A model generated the notes under the pieces. The model ran no database searches. It was given only the letters and a program-made list of their open reading frames with translations, and was not told where the DNA came from. A program made the position numbers and the translations under genes. Source: Candidatus Brevefilum sp. (GTDB taxonomy: Bacteria > Chloroflexota > Anaerolineae > Anaerolineales > Anaerolineaceae). Taken from it: a stretch of DNA of 64,000 nt. The DNA is taken from contig JARGGB010000005.1 of assembly GCA_029210815.1 (NCBI GenBank), positions 1 through 64,000 of the forward strand. Direction: 5' to 3'. Of the stretch, positions 38,784 through 49,452 are shown one piece after another (within the stretch, counting starts at the first letter, position 1; each line of letters starts with the position of its first letter).

Positions 38784-39734
38784 ATGTATAAAGGCAAATC
38801 TGTCGCAGTCGTTGTTCCAGCTTACAATGAAGAAAAATTGATCGGAAAGGTTATTGAAACAACGCCAGATTACGTTGATTATGTTGTGATCGTGGATGAC
38901 CTGAGCAAAGATAAGACCGTTGATGTTGTTAATGGTTACATCGATGCCCCTGATAACCGAATTGTTCTGATATGTATGGAAAAGAATGTCGGCGTCGGCG
39001 GCGCCATTGCTGAAGGATATAAGTGGTGTCGGGATCATCAAATTGATGCAACGGCTGTTATGGCAGGGGATGCACAGATGGACCCATCAGACTTGCCTGC
39101 ATTATTGGACCCCATTGTCAACGGCGAAGCAGACTACACTAAAGGGAACCGGCTATTTACCGGTGAAGCCTGGCATAAAATCCCTAAAGCGCGTTACATG
39201 GGCAATGCAGCGCTGTCTTTACTGACGAAAATTGCTTCCGGGTACTGGCATGTGGCGGATTCTCAGACCGGTTTCACTGTGGCAAATCACAAAGTGCTCT
39301 CGACGCTTGATTTGGGAGGGATTTACAAGCGTTACGGTATGCCAAATGACATGCTTGTGAAATTGAATATTTATAATTTTAGAGTTCGCGATGTTGAAAT
39401 TCAGCCCATTTACGGGATTGGTGAGAAATCGGGCATTAAACCTTTGCTGGTGATCCCAAAATTTACCTGGCTACTTTCACGCTTGTTTTTCTATCGTATG
39501 ATCCAAAAATACGTCATTCGAGACTTTCACCCACTAATTTTCTTTTATTTTTCAGGATTTGCATTTTCCTTAATCGGGTGGCTGTTGGGTCTGTATTTAT
39601 TTATCGTAAGAATTACAACAGGTCCAGTCGCTGCAACAAGCACGATTGTTGCCATCTTTTTGATCATCACTGGAATGCAATCTTTATTTTTTGCGATGTG
39701 GTTTGATATGGATTCGAACAAGTATCTGAAGTAA
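38784..39734 (+). CDS. DPM-like family 2 glycosyltransferase with C-terminal TM helices
   Basis: VAVVVPAYNEEKLIGKVIETTPDYVDYVVIVDDLSKDKT...MAGDAQMDPSDLPALLDPI; two C-terminal TM segments. Confidence 0.9.
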   Translation: MYKGKSVAVVVPAYNEEKLIGKVIETTPDYVDYVVIVDDLSKDKTVDVVNGYIDAPDNRIVLICMEKNVGVGGAIAEGYKWCRDHQIDATAVMAGDAQMDPSDLPALLDPIVNGEADYTKGNRLFTGEAWHKIPKARYMGNAALSLLTKIASGYWHVADSQTGFTVANHKVLSTLDLGGIYKRYGMPNDMLVKLNIYNFRVRDVEIQPIYGIGEKSGIKPLLVIPKFTWLLSRLFFYRMIQKYVIRDFHPLIFFYFSGFAFSLIGWLLGLYLFIVRITTGPVAATSTIVAIFLIITGMQSLFFAMWFDMDSNKYLK

Positions 39735-39768
39735 CAGCAAATCCAGAAATGGTTTAAGCCTGAGTCTC

Positions 39769-40869
39769 ATGAAAAATTCATCAGAAAAGAAATTGAAGAT
39801 TGTAACAATCATTGGTGCCCGCCCGCAATTTATTAAAGCGGCAGCGGTCAGCCGACTGCTGCGGGATGAAGCTGATGAAATCATTATGCATACCGGTCAG
39901 CATTATGATGAGAATCTTTCGAAAGTTTTCTTCGATGAACTTGATATTCCCACCCCGCAGTTCAATCTGGGGGTTGGATCCGGTACACACGGCGTCCAGA
40001 CGGGTGAAATGCTGGCAAAAATTGAAACTGTGTTAATTGATACTCAGCCAGATTGGGTGTTTGTTTATGGCGATACAAATTCAACTCTGGCAGGCGCATT
40101 AGCTGCGGCAAAATTGCATATTAAAGTTGCGCATGTCGAAGCAGGCTTGCGAAGTTTTAATCGCCGAATGCCAGAAGAGATCAACAGGATCCTGACGGAT
40201 CACATCTCTGATACACTTTTCTGCCCAAGCGAAGTTGCCGTAGAAAATTTAGCCAATGAAGGCATAACTGAAAAGGTGGTTATTGTCGGTGATGTCATGG
40301 CGGATTCGCTTTCGTATGCTGCTGAAAAAGCAGAAATGAATTCGGGTATTCTTGAGTCACTAAACTTAGAACCAGGTCAATATTATTTGGCAACAGTGCA
40401 TCGCGCTGAAAACACGGATGATCCATTACGGTTGGAAAATATTTTAGATGCGTTAACCTCACTGGATGAAAAAGTTGTTTTTCCTATCCATCCCAGGACA
40501 AGACTGGCAATTAAAAATTATCGCTATCAACATTATTTAACAGCGTCAAACATAGAACTGATCGATCCGCTGGGATATCTTGACATGGTTCGGCTTGAAG
40601 CCTCTGCCAGGATGATCCTGACGGATTCGGGCGGCATTCAAAAGGAAGCTTATTGGCTTCGAGTCCCCTGTATAACCTTGCGCGATGAAACCGAGTGGGT
40701 TGAAACCGTCCAGTCTGGGTGGAATGTTTTAGCTGGTGGGGATAAAGAAATCATTTTAGAAAAGGTCCTAAATTTTGAGATTCCTGAAAATCATCCTGAA
40801 TTGTACGGTGATGGAAAAGCAGCAAGAAAAATTGTGGATTGTCTGATTCAATCTCTATTAAGCAGCTAA
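39769..40869 (+). CDS. wecB: UDP-GlcNAc 2-epimerase family (WecB/WbpI-like)
   Basis: IVTIIGARPQFIKAAAVSRLLRDE; HTGQHYDENLSKVFFDELDIPTP; HVEAGLRSFNRRMPEEINR; ILTDSGGIQKEAYWLRVPCITLRDETEW. Confidence 0.93.
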   Translation: MKNSSEKKLKIVTIIGARPQFIKAAAVSRLLRDEADEIIMHTGQHYDENLSKVFFDELDIPTPQFNLGVGSGTHGVQTGEMLAKIETVLIDTQPDWVFVYGDTNSTLAGALAAAKLHIKVAHVEAGLRSFNRRMPEEINRILTDHISDTLFCPSEVAVENLANEGITEKVVIVGDVMADSLSYAAEKAEMNSGILESLNLEPGQYYLATVHRAENTDDPLRLENILDALTSLDEKVVFPIHPRTRLAIKNYRYQHYLTASNIELIDPLGYLDMVRLEASARMILTDSGGIQKEAYWLRVPCITLRDETEWVETVQSGWNVLAGGDKEIILEKVLNFEIPENHPELYGDGKAARKIVDCLIQSLLSS

Positions 40870-40994
40870 AATCCTCTAAAGAAACCCTCGATTATTTTGT
40901 GCCTATCTTCTCATCCATTCAAGCCATATTGATGGTAATATCATTGTGAAAATTGTTCTAAAAATTTTTATGGGTTAAGCGGAGTGGTTATTAA

Positions 40995-42050
40995 TTGATT
41001 GCTTCAAAACACAAGCGCATACTTGTAGATATCGGGCATCCTGCACACGTCCATTTATTTCGAAATGCGATAAAGATCTGGCAGTCGCACGGCCATGAGG
41101 TTACCATTACGACCCGTGAGAAGGATGTAACGCTTGATTTATTGGATTCCTATGGCTTTGCCTATGATGTGGTCTCAAAAGCCCGTAAGGGCACACTGGG
41201 GCTTGCTTACGAGATGCTGGAGCATGATTTTGGTGTTCTGAGAGCAGCACAGCGTCATCGAAGCAAGATTTTAATTGGCACTTCCGTTTCAATTACACAT
41301 GTTGCCCCGTTTATTGGCGCAAAATCAATTGTGTTCAACGAAGACGATGCCAGCGTTGCAAAATCCTTTGTCAGGCTGTCTTACCCGATGGCGCATAGAA
41401 TTGTGACCCCAAAAGTGTTGAATGAAAATCATGGGAAGAAGCATATCACCTATGAAGGCATACAAAAATTAGCTTATTTACATCCCAATCATTTCTCGCC
41501 TGATCGAAAAATTATTGGCGGATTGGGTGTCGGTCCTGATGAGAGATACTTCTTACTGCGTTTTGTAAACCTGAAAGCAGCCCATGATCAGGGAGAGTTT
41601 GGCATGGGGCTCGAAATGCAGCGAAAATTGATCAAATCCTTAAATCAGTATGGCAAAGTGTTTATCTCCAGTGAGGGGACTCTGCAGCCCGAGTTTGAGC
41701 CATACCGCATTCAAATTGACCCTGCGGACATGCACCATGTGCTGGCTTTTGCTGATGTTTTTATTGGCGACAGTCAATCGATGACGGTAGAGGCAGCTGT
41801 GCTTGGCGTGCCATCGATCCGCATTAATTCTTTTGCTGACCGATGTTCCATCTTGCAGGATTTACATGATGAATATCAATTAACCTATGCGTTTTTCCCA
41901 AAACAGGAAGAAGAAATATTTGCCTTGCTCAACATTTGGTTGGAGGATGGCGCATTGAGGCAAAAATTCCAATCGAAAAGGAATCGTTTGCTAGAAAAGA
42001 AAATCGATTTAACCCGTTGGATGGTGGATTTTATAGAAAATCTCGATTGA
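40995..42050 (+). CDS. DUF354 family protein (predicted glycosyltransferase)
   Basis: ILVDIGHPAHVHLFRNAIKIWQSHGHEVTITTREKDVTLDLLDSYGF...; FADVFIGDSQSMTVEAAVLGVPSIRINSF. Confidence 0.85.
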   Translation: MIASKHKRILVDIGHPAHVHLFRNAIKIWQSHGHEVTITTREKDVTLDLLDSYGFAYDVVSKARKGTLGLAYEMLEHDFGVLRAAQRHRSKILIGTSVSITHVAPFIGAKSIVFNEDDASVAKSFVRLSYPMAHRIVTPKVLNENHGKKHITYEGIQKLAYLHPNHFSPDRKIIGGLGVGPDERYFLLRFVNLKAAHDQGEFGMGLEMQRKLIKSLNQYGKVFISSEGTLQPEFEPYRIQIDPADMHHVLAFADVFIGDSQSMTVEAAVLGVPSIRINSFADRCSILQDLHDEYQLTYAFFPKQEEEIFALLNIWLEDGALRQKFQSKRNRLLEKKIDLTRWMVDFIENLD

Positions 42051-42064
42051 TTTGGTGAGAATTA

Positions 42065-43132
42065 ATGAAAATAGTCACAATTTGCGGGATGAGTGAAGAC
42101 AAGGTCAGGGCAAGCTTGCTTCCCCTTGTGGAATTAGATCCTGTAGAAAAAATCTTTCTGGTCAGGCGCTCACCGGTCCCTATGGCCAAAGTTAAGTCCT
42201 ATTCGCCGCCAAAAATTCTCGGCTGGTCTTTGTTCCTGACAGAGGTGTACCGTTTTATTGCTTTGTTCGCTGTTTGTGTAAAAGAAAAACCGGACTGCAT
42301 TTATGCCATCTATTTTGTCCCCCACGGCGTTTATGCCGCCATCATCGGCCGCTTCTTAAATATTCCGGTCATACAGGAACTGATAGGGACTGATCGCCCC
42401 CTGGTAAACAAATCAAAATTTTATCAAAGCTTGCTTGCGCAGGCTGAGCGCATTGGTGTCAGAGGCAAGTCTTCAAAAACAAATCTTTCATATCTTGGAT
42501 TGCCTGATGAGAAATTTTTCATTTCTAAGGCAGTGAATGCAATTGATTTTGATTTATTTCAACCTGATCAGACTCAGAAGATTTTCGATTTTGTTTATGT
42601 TGGACGTTTAGACCAGAACAAACAGGTCCACCTGATTGTTGATGCTTCTTATGCCCTGCAACAGCAATATCCTGATATCAAATTACTAATCGTCGGTGAT
42701 GGACCTGAAAGCTCCAACCTGACAGATAAAGTCGCGGATTATGGGATTACTGAAAGTGTGCATTTTGCCGGCAAACAAAAATACGAGGATATACCGAATT
42801 TCTTGAATCAATCCCGGGTTTTCATCATGGCATCTGCTTTTGAGGGCTTACCGGTGGCGATGATTGAAGCGTTAAGCTGCGGACTGCCTGTTGTCATGCC
42901 CGATATTGGCGATATCAGCGATATTGCCCTTGATGGTTATAATGCGTTGTTAATTGACGAAGTCAGCCTGGATTCATATGTGAAGGCGCTTTCTGAGCTG
43001 TTAACGAACCAGGCACTTTATAGAGATTTAGTTAAAGGTGCACTTAAGACTCGAGAAAAGTTTTTAGCCGAGTATTCCTTGGAGAGTGTGAAAAGATCCT
43101 GGCATGAAATTCTTTTAGAAATCAAGGCATGA
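42065..43132 (+). CDS. GT4-family glycosyltransferase
   Basis: FDFVYVGRLDQNKQVHLIVDASYALQQQYPDIKLLIVGDGPE...FIMASAFEGLPVAMIEALSCGLPVVMPDIGDISDI. Confidence 0.9.
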   Translation: MKIVTICGMSEDKVRASLLPLVELDPVEKIFLVRRSPVPMAKVKSYSPPKILGWSLFLTEVYRFIALFAVCVKEKPDCIYAIYFVPHGVYAAIIGRFLNIPVIQELIGTDRPLVNKSKFYQSLLAQAERIGVRGKSSKTNLSYLGLPDEKFFISKAVNAIDFDLFQPDQTQKIFDFVYVGRLDQNKQVHLIVDASYALQQQYPDIKLLIVGDGPESSNLTDKVADYGITESVHFAGKQKYEDIPNFLNQSRVFIMASAFEGLPVAMIEALSCGLPVVMPDIGDISDIALDGYNALLIDEVSLDSYVKALSELLTNQALYRDLVKGALKTREKFLAEYSLESVKRSWHEILLEIKA

Positions 43133-43180
43133 AAAGTACAAAGTTAATTCAATAAATATCTGACTGGAAATAATAATCGT

Positions 43181-44323
43181 ATGGGATCGTCCAAAGAACA
43201 AAATGCTAATAAATACGATCAGATAAAAGTATTGATGCTGATAGGCAATTTAGATGCAGGGGGCAAGGAAAGACAGCTGATCGCCTTATTACAAGGCTTA
43301 AAAGAGAGGAAGCACTTCTCAACGATTGTCGCAGTAATGAATCCAAATGGATTGAGAGAATCTGAAGCAAGCCAATTTGCCAACAGTCTTGTAAATGTCA
43401 GCCGGTTGTTTGGGCTTGATCTGCTGAGCCCTGTAATCAAGTTGATACGGCTTGTTAAGCGTGAGAATATTCAAGTCATTCACACCTGGGGTAGCGGCAT
43501 TTGGGATCTGGTTGGTTTGTTGGTAGCAAAATTTTGCCGTGTACCAATGCTGCACGGCGGCATTCGTTTATCGCCGTCTCGCTTGGATTTTTCGAATCGT
43601 CTCACAAAGTGGAGTGCTAAAAAAGCGGAGGCGATCGTTGCCAATTCACAAGCAGGTTTGAAAGCTTTTGGCTTTGAAGCCGACCCTCGAACACGGGTGA
43701 TATATAACGGCGTGGATATGAGCCGTTTCGAAGGACTGCCAGAGTCCCCACCTGAAAATCATGAAAATTTATGCATGGTTGCAAATTTCAGTAATAAGAA
43801 GGATCACATCAGCCTGGTGGCAGCTATGCCTGCCATTCTCACATCCTTTCCTGATGCCCGGCTGCTGCTCGTGGGTCATGATGCAGGCACATTAGACGCT
43901 GTCAAAGCTTACGCTTTGGAGATCGGCGTGGGATCGCATGTTGAATTTATTACTGACACCCTCAAACCTGAGCCATATATTGCAAAATCACGTATCGGCA
44001 TTCTTTCAACCAATGAAACGGTTCACGGCGAAGGGACAGCGAATGCGCTTCTGGAATACATGGCATTATCTAAACCTGTTGTGGTTTCGGATAATGGCGG
44101 CAACAGGGAAGTCGTGAAGGACGGCGAAAGCGGTTTTGTGATCAAGCCAGGATCCCCGGACGAAATTGTAAAGCATGTTAATTTGCTCCTTGCAGATGCG
44201 GCACGTGCGCAACAGATGGGGCGGATGGGAAAAGCCATTCTTATTGAGAAATTCGGTATGGATGAAATGATCAATGCCTACGTCGATATTTATCAGGCTT
44301 TAAAGAATCAGGATACAGGGTAA
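43181..44323 (+). CDS. GT4-family glycosyltransferase
   Basis: LDAGGKERQLIALLQGL; RLLLVGHDAGTLDAVKAYALEIGVGSHVEFI; NALLEYMALSKPVVVSDNGGNREVV. Confidence 0.9.
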   Translation: MGSSKEQNANKYDQIKVLMLIGNLDAGGKERQLIALLQGLKERKHFSTIVAVMNPNGLRESEASQFANSLVNVSRLFGLDLLSPVIKLIRLVKRENIQVIHTWGSGIWDLVGLLVAKFCRVPMLHGGIRLSPSRLDFSNRLTKWSAKKAEAIVANSQAGLKAFGFEADPRTRVIYNGVDMSRFEGLPESPPENHENLCMVANFSNKKDHISLVAAMPAILTSFPDARLLLVGHDAGTLDAVKAYALEIGVGSHVEFITDTLKPEPYIAKSRIGILSTNETVHGEGTANALLEYMALSKPVVVSDNGGNREVVKDGESGFVIKPGSPDEIVKHVNLLLADAARAQQMGRMGKAILIEKFGMDEMINAYVDIYQALKNQDTG

Positions 44324-44877
44324 TGAAGATAAAAAATATTCTTAAAAAGATATTCGAACAGATAAAGTATTACCTGATATATCGGGGGAACAAGGTTAAA
44401 TATCTGCGATCGATGGGCGTGAGGATTGGTTATGATTGCCAGTTATTAAATCATCCGCATAACTACGGCTCAGAACCCTGGTTGATTGAAATTGGGAACA
44501 AGGTGACGATCACCTATGGTGTGTTCTTTCTAACGCATGACGCATCGAGCCGTTTGTTTCGAGAGTCAATCTCTAATTCATCGCCATTTGGCAACCGTTT
44601 TGGCGCAATCCATGTTCAGGATAACTGCTTTATTGGTGTCAACAGCATCATTCTGCCAGGTGTCAGCATTGGGCCAAACAGTATTATTGGCGCTGGATCC
44701 GTGGTCGTGAAAGATGTCCCGCCGAATTCGGTGGTGGCGGGTGTGCCGGCAAGAACGATCTCCAGCCTTGAAGATTATATAAAAAAATACAAAGAGCGGA
44801 TGACCCCGATCAGTGCAACCGATCGTGAAGATTTACGAAAGGAATTGACCCAATACTTTTGGGGAGAAGAGCGATAA
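44323..44877 (+). CDS. LbH-type acyltransferase
   Basis: CFIGVNSIILPGVSIGPNSIIGAGSVVVKDVPPNSVVAGVPARTI. Confidence 0.9.
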   Translation: MKIKNILKKIFEQIKYYLIYRGNKVKYLRSMGVRIGYDCQLLNHPHNYGSEPWLIEIGNKVTITYGVFFLTHDASSRLFRESISNSSPFGNRFGAIHVQDNCFIGVNSIILPGVSIGPNSIIGAGSVVVKDVPPNSVVAGVPARTISSLEDYIKKYKERMTPISATDREDLRKELTQYFWGEER

Positions 44878-44908
44878 AGCTTTCAAGACCGTTGATGATT
44901 TTTAGGGT

Positions 44909-45880
44909 TTATACGTACTTGATCTTTCGGAACATGCTTAAAAATTGACGGTATTTTTTCCACAGCCCGTATCGTCCGATAAAATTAAATATTTTGTACT
45001 CGAGTTTCAACAAAGGGGTCAATTGCAAATAGTATTTTTTAAATAACGGCGAATCCTTTTCCATCAACAAGAGCGCACCAACGCTGATCAACCTTGTCTT
45101 GCGACGAATTAATTTTTCGTATTTGTTCTCTGTTGCCTGGTTGAATCCCTCTAATAATTTCAATGTTTTGAGAATATGGGATTTTCTTTTTTCCAGGACT
45201 TTAACATTTTTTTGCATGTAGGAGCCAGGTGTGTTTACGCGATATGCAGAAGTGACTTTGTTCAGGTAATAGATTTCTCCATGCAGTGTTGATAACAGCG
45301 GAACGGTGTTGTCCCACATCTGGGAAAAATAATACCAGTCCGGCACTTCATCAAAAACTGATTTTTTCGCAACCGCCGAGCCCATATCCAGTAAATGGCC
45401 GCCGATTAAGATCACATTTTCTGCGCTGACAGGGCTGTCAGCATTTTTATAACGTCTTATCGAGTATTCCTCGGGATTGGCAGCATCTACGGTTTTGGTT
45501 GCCGTAAAACACATTGAGACTTCCGGGTGCGATTCCATGAAGTTAACCTGGTATTGCAATTTTTCTGGATCGATCCAATAATCATCGGCTTCTAAAAAGG
45601 CGATGTATTTGCCCTTTGCTTGGGGAATGGTGATTTTTGCATTGATTTCTGTCCCCTTTGAAAATTGGTTTTCCGTCTGAATAATTGGGCGGATGATTTC
45701 AGGGTATTTTTCTGCATATTCCAAAATGATTTCAGCCGAATTATCCGCAGATGCATCATCATGGATGATAATCTCGTAGTCAAACTGCGTCTTTTGCATC
45801 AAACAGCTCTCAATTGCTTCACGGATGAAAGAAGCTTGATTGAAGGCAACCAAACTGACAGTGACCAATGGATTGCTCAT
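44909..45880 (-). CDS. Family 2 glycosyltransferase
   Basis: LVTVSLVAFNQASFIREAIESCLMQKTQFDYEIIIHDDASADNSAEII...YIAFLEADDYWIDPEKLQ. Confidence 0.92.
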   Translation of the reverse strand: MSNPLVTVSLVAFNQASFIREAIESCLMQKTQFDYEIIIHDDASADNSAEIILEYAEKYPEIIRPIIQTENQFSKGTEINAKITIPQAKGKYIAFLEADDYWIDPEKLQYQVNFMESHPEVSMCFTATKTVDAANPEEYSIRRYKNADSPVSAENVILIGGHLLDMGSAVAKKSVFDEVPDWYYFSQMWDNTVPLLSTLHGEIYYLNKVTSAYRVNTPGSYMQKNVKVLEKRKSHILKTLKLLEGFNQATENKYEKLIRRKTRLISVGALLLMEKDSPLFKKYYLQLTPLLKLEYKIFNFIGRYGLWKKYRQFLSMFRKIKYV

Positions 45881-47349
45881 CGTTTGCCTTTCAGTTTTGA
45901 TAATAGTGTTTTCGTGAAATTCCCAATGATGGACAAGAATTCTTCGAGTTCCGGGGATTTGATAAGTTTGTTCAACAGGAAATAAATGATCACACCCAGA
46001 ACAATTTGAGTCGAGAAAATGAGTAGATTACTGTCGGTGTTTAGTAAATTCCCAACAAAATAAATGCTGCCGCCCATGATCAACGAAATGACCCCTTGCG
46101 GGAACAATGCTTTTAATTGGTCAATCAGTGTGTAATCAACCAATCTGCCAACGAAATAACTGACGACGAAATGGGATATCACAGCGACTGCAATTTGCCC
46201 GTAAATTAAGGCGATAATGCCGTGTTTGTAAGTTAAAGCGATGGCAATGACTGTGATGATGTATTTGAAAATTTCTAAACGCAGGTGCAAATCCGTCCGC
46301 CCTTTGATGCGAAGCAAATTGTAGTTTTGCACAACAATCGGGAAGAGCAGGCCGATCACACTGAGCAGTTGGAAATAAGGAATACTCTCTGCCCATTTTT
46401 CGGTCAGAAGGAAGAGGAATAAAGGTTCGGCAATTGCGATCAAGCCGATCATGACCGGCATCAGAACAAACATCGACATTTTGATGGTTTTACTGTGCAC
46501 TTTCCTTAAGGTTATATCATCATCCTGGTAGGGAGAGAAGGCGGAAAAAACGACGGTGCCAAGTGCCATGCTTGTCGCGACGGAGGCAGCAGATCCCATG
46601 GTGGAAGCCCTGGAATAATAACCGACATCACTGGGGGAGTAAACCTTGCCAATAAAGGTTTGGTATAAGTTCTTAAAGACCGTCTCAATAATACCAGCCA
46701 CGAGCAGCCTTGAGCCAAAGGAGAACATGGTCTTGAGAGATTTGAGTGAAAAATGCCCGATCGGACGCCATTTGCTCAATATCCACAAAGCGCTTGCCTG
46801 TGCCAGGCTGTGGGACAAAGTCTGAATAACAAGACTCCATACCCCCAGTCCATTATAAGCAGCAAGTATGCCAGTAACCCCAGAGAAAAGGACGGCGATC
46901 AAGCTGACGATGAAATGGTTTTTAAATTCCATCTTCTTTCTTAGGATGGAAAGCTGAACGAGGCTGAAAGCATTGATGATCATGTTCAATGAGAGAACGC
47001 GTGTGATTGGCTTGAGAATAGGCTGTTGATAGAAGTCGGCTATTAATGGGGCAGAAAAGAAAAAGATACTTGCCAAAAAGATCCCAATCAACAAATTGAA
47101 GTAGAAGATCGAGGAGGAATCAGTCTGGGTTGCGTCTTTCTTTTGGATCAATGCGCTGCCAAAGCCGCTGTCTAATACCGATTGGGCAATACTTGTGAAT
47201 ATTGCCAGCATGCCCAAAAGGCCAAATTCCGATGGGCTGAGCAACCGGGCTAAGATGATTGAGATGAGCATGTGCATCACCTGGAGGCTGATACGTTCTG
47301 AAACCGACCAGACCATGCCGTTAATTGTTTTTTGTTTTAGTTCTGACAT
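45877..47349 (-). CDS. MOP-superfamily polysaccharide flippase (Wzx/WzxC-like)
   Basis: Polytopic; KTINGMVWSVSERISLQVMHMLISIILARLLSPSEFGLLGMLAIFTSIAQSVLDSGFGSALIQKKDATQTDSSSIFYFNL. Confidence 0.92.
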   Translation of the reverse strand: MSELKQKTINGMVWSVSERISLQVMHMLISIILARLLSPSEFGLLGMLAIFTSIAQSVLDSGFGSALIQKKDATQTDSSSIFYFNLLIGIFLASIFFFSAPLIADFYQQPILKPITRVLSLNMIINAFSLVQLSILRKKMEFKNHFIVSLIAVLFSGVTGILAAYNGLGVWSLVIQTLSHSLAQASALWILSKWRPIGHFSLKSLKTMFSFGSRLLVAGIIETVFKNLYQTFIGKVYSPSDVGYYSRASTMGSAASVATSMALGTVVFSAFSPYQDDDITLRKVHSKTIKMSMFVLMPVMIGLIAIAEPLFLFLLTEKWAESIPYFQLLSVIGLLFPIVVQNYNLLRIKGRTDLHLRLEIFKYIITVIAIALTYKHGIIALIYGQIAVAVISHFVVSYFVGRLVDYTLIDQLKALFPQGVISLIMGGSIYFVGNLLNTDSNLLIFSTQIVLGVIIYFLLNKLIKSPELEEFLSIIGNFTKTLLSKLKGKR

Positions 47350-47512
47350 TCAATAATCCAATTCGTTTTCGCGGCGGTAAGATAAAGTTCTAATTTTTGC
47401 TCCGCTGAGGAATTTTTCATCGTCTTTCATCACTCAAAATTAATCGCTGTTTGATAAGAATGTTTTCACACTTTCCCCCAAATCCCTCTTTCCAAACAGC
47501 GGCTTGTTCTAA

Positions 47513-48205
47513 TTATTTGGCTAATATCATCAGTGAGAAACCGCCCAGCAATTTCGCAGCAAGATTGGGGTTTATCGCATGCATGATTTTCCGGGGGATT
47601 TTCCACAGCTTATCTTTTCCCTGCGGGTCAGGCAGGTCCAGGGAGCGGGATGTAAACATGTAATCAATGATTTCATAGCCTGTGCCTTGCAAGGTGCCCA
47701 GAGCCGTGTCTTTGTTAAAGTGATGCAGACTGCTGCGCATGTACTCTTTATTCGCAAAATAACGGCTTCTTAACACAGAATAAAAAGTTATTTGCAGCGG
47801 AATATGGAAGACCTTATATTCTCCCTTTGATCGAAGTTGACTTAAGAAACCCAGGTAATCCCTGACATGCGTGAACACGTTGATTGCCATCACAACGTCG
47901 TAGTGGGCATCTGTTTTGAGTAAATCTTTGAGATAATAATGAATATTTTCTTGTTCTTTTAATTTGGCAATTTCAAAGGCTTCTTCAGAGGTTTCGTATC
48001 CGTAAAAATCAACTTTCTCACCATAACAATTCGCCAAATTTACAAGCAAGCCGCCAGCGCCATAACCAATTTCGCAAATGTTATTGGGTTGGATGTTGTT
48101 TTTGTCTAAAATTTTGTAGATATTTTGTGCTTTCCAGGGATCGTCCTCTTCATGCCAATTCCGTTTGCCAAGAGAATCTGTCCCATATTCATATTCGAAT
48201 CGCAT
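47513..48205 (-). CDS. Class I SAM-dependent methyltransferase
   Basis: NNICEIGYGAGGLLVNLANCYGEKVDFYGYETSEEAFEIAK; YDVVMAINVFTHVRDYLGFLSQL. Confidence 0.85.
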   Translation of the reverse strand: MRFEYEYGTDSLGKRNWHEEDDPWKAQNIYKILDKNNIQPNNICEIGYGAGGLLVNLANCYGEKVDFYGYETSEEAFEIAKLKEQENIHYYLKDLLKTDAHYDVVMAINVFTHVRDYLGFLSQLRSKGEYKVFHIPLQITFYSVLRSRYFANKEYMRSSLHHFNKDTALGTLQGTGYEIIDYMFTSRSLDLPDPQGKDKLWKIPRKIMHAINPNLAAKLLGGFSLMILAK

Positions 48206-48246
48206 ATCTTTTTCCTTTAGGCGCTTTGCAAAGTTCTTGAATAGCC

Positions 48247-49452
48247 TCAGTACTTCTTGATGTCCGGGAACATGACAATGAATTCGCCATCATATTGCCC
48301 TTTAAGTGATTCAATAATGTAATCTTTGAAATTATGGGCAAGAATGAGAATGTAATCAATTTTGTTTTCGAAAAGTACTTCTCTTGAAACGACTTTAATA
48401 CCTGTTCCCGGAACAAATTTCCCTTGTTTGAATAGTGTGTCATCAACAATAAATTCAATCATTGAATCATCAATACCGACGGAATTTAGAAATACGCAAC
48501 CTTTTGCTGCTGCACCAAATCCTGCAATGCGCTTCTTTTGTGAAACCAGGTCCTTGATGTAGTTTTTGAATTCATCGATCTTTTCATGGGTTCGCTTCCC
48601 CCAGCGGATGCAGGATTCTTCAGTGATCGTTTTTTCCAAATTTAAGAATGAGGGGATGGTGATATCCTGGTTCCTGTGAGATGACTTTTTCGTCATCAAT
48701 ACCCTCAGGGTGCCGGCGTGCATATCATGGTAGGACACATTGATTACTTTCAAGCCTTCCTGGTTCGCAAGGTCCATAATGTTTTGTAGGTTGAAGTAAT
48801 ACACATGTTCATGGTAAATCTGATCGTAATTATCATTGAGCAGGGTTGTAAGGATGTAAGGGAATTCAAGGCTCCAAATACCGTTGTTTTCCAGGTTGTT
48901 GTAAATGCCTTTCACAAAAGAACGTATGGGTTGGGTATGCTGAAAGACATTGGTTGAGGTGATCAATTTTGCTTTCTGAGGTAAAACGGTATCTTCACCA
49001 AAGTACTCATTGAAATACGCAATGCCAGCTTCAATGTTGATTTCCTTAAAACTCTGGCTGGCATCCACGTTGATTAATTGCAGATCTGGATTTTTCTTAC
49101 GAAACTCTAAAAGCAAAGAACCATCGTTGCCGCCAATATCGACAACAATGTCCCCGGGTTTCAAATCAACATACCCGGTCAAATAATCAAACATTTGAGA
49201 ACAATGTTGTAAATATGGCTTATTAACATTTGACCGATAAAGATAATTTTGAAATAATTTATCTTTGTCGACAACATCGGTCAAGCAGGTTAGATTGCTC
49301 TCAGGGAACAATTGTATCGCAAGCGGGAAACGCTCAACTTCAAGGGATTCTTTCCGGGTATCGCATAGGTTGTTAACCAGGGGAACATTTCCCAGATCGA
49401 GGTAGGTGACCCCTCTTGAGCTGCCGATAATCGGACAATGAGTAATTTTCAT
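48247..49452 (-). CDS. Sugar C-methyltransferase-like protein (SAM methyltransferase + C-terminal domain)
   Basis: DIVVDIGGNDGSLLLEFRKKNPDLQLINVDAS; YDQIYHEHVYYFNLQNIMDLANQEGLKVINVSYHDMHAGTLRV; KKRIAGFGAAAKGCVFLNSVG. Confidence 0.87.
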   Translation of the reverse strand: MKITHCPIIGSSRGVTYLDLGNVPLVNNLCDTRKESLEVERFPLAIQLFPESNLTCLTDVVDKDKLFQNYLYRSNVNKPYLQHCSQMFDYLTGYVDLKPGDIVVDIGGNDGSLLLEFRKKNPDLQLINVDASQSFKEINIEAGIAYFNEYFGEDTVLPQKAKLITSTNVFQHTQPIRSFVKGIYNNLENNGIWSLEFPYILTTLLNDNYDQIYHEHVYYFNLQNIMDLANQEGLKVINVSYHDMHAGTLRVLMTKKSSHRNQDITIPSFLNLEKTITEESCIRWGKRTHEKIDEFKNYIKDLVSQKKRIAGFGAAAKGCVFLNSVGIDDSMIEFIVDDTLFKQGKFVPGTGIKVVSREVLFENKIDYILILAHNFKDYIIESLKGQYDGEFIVMFPDIKKY

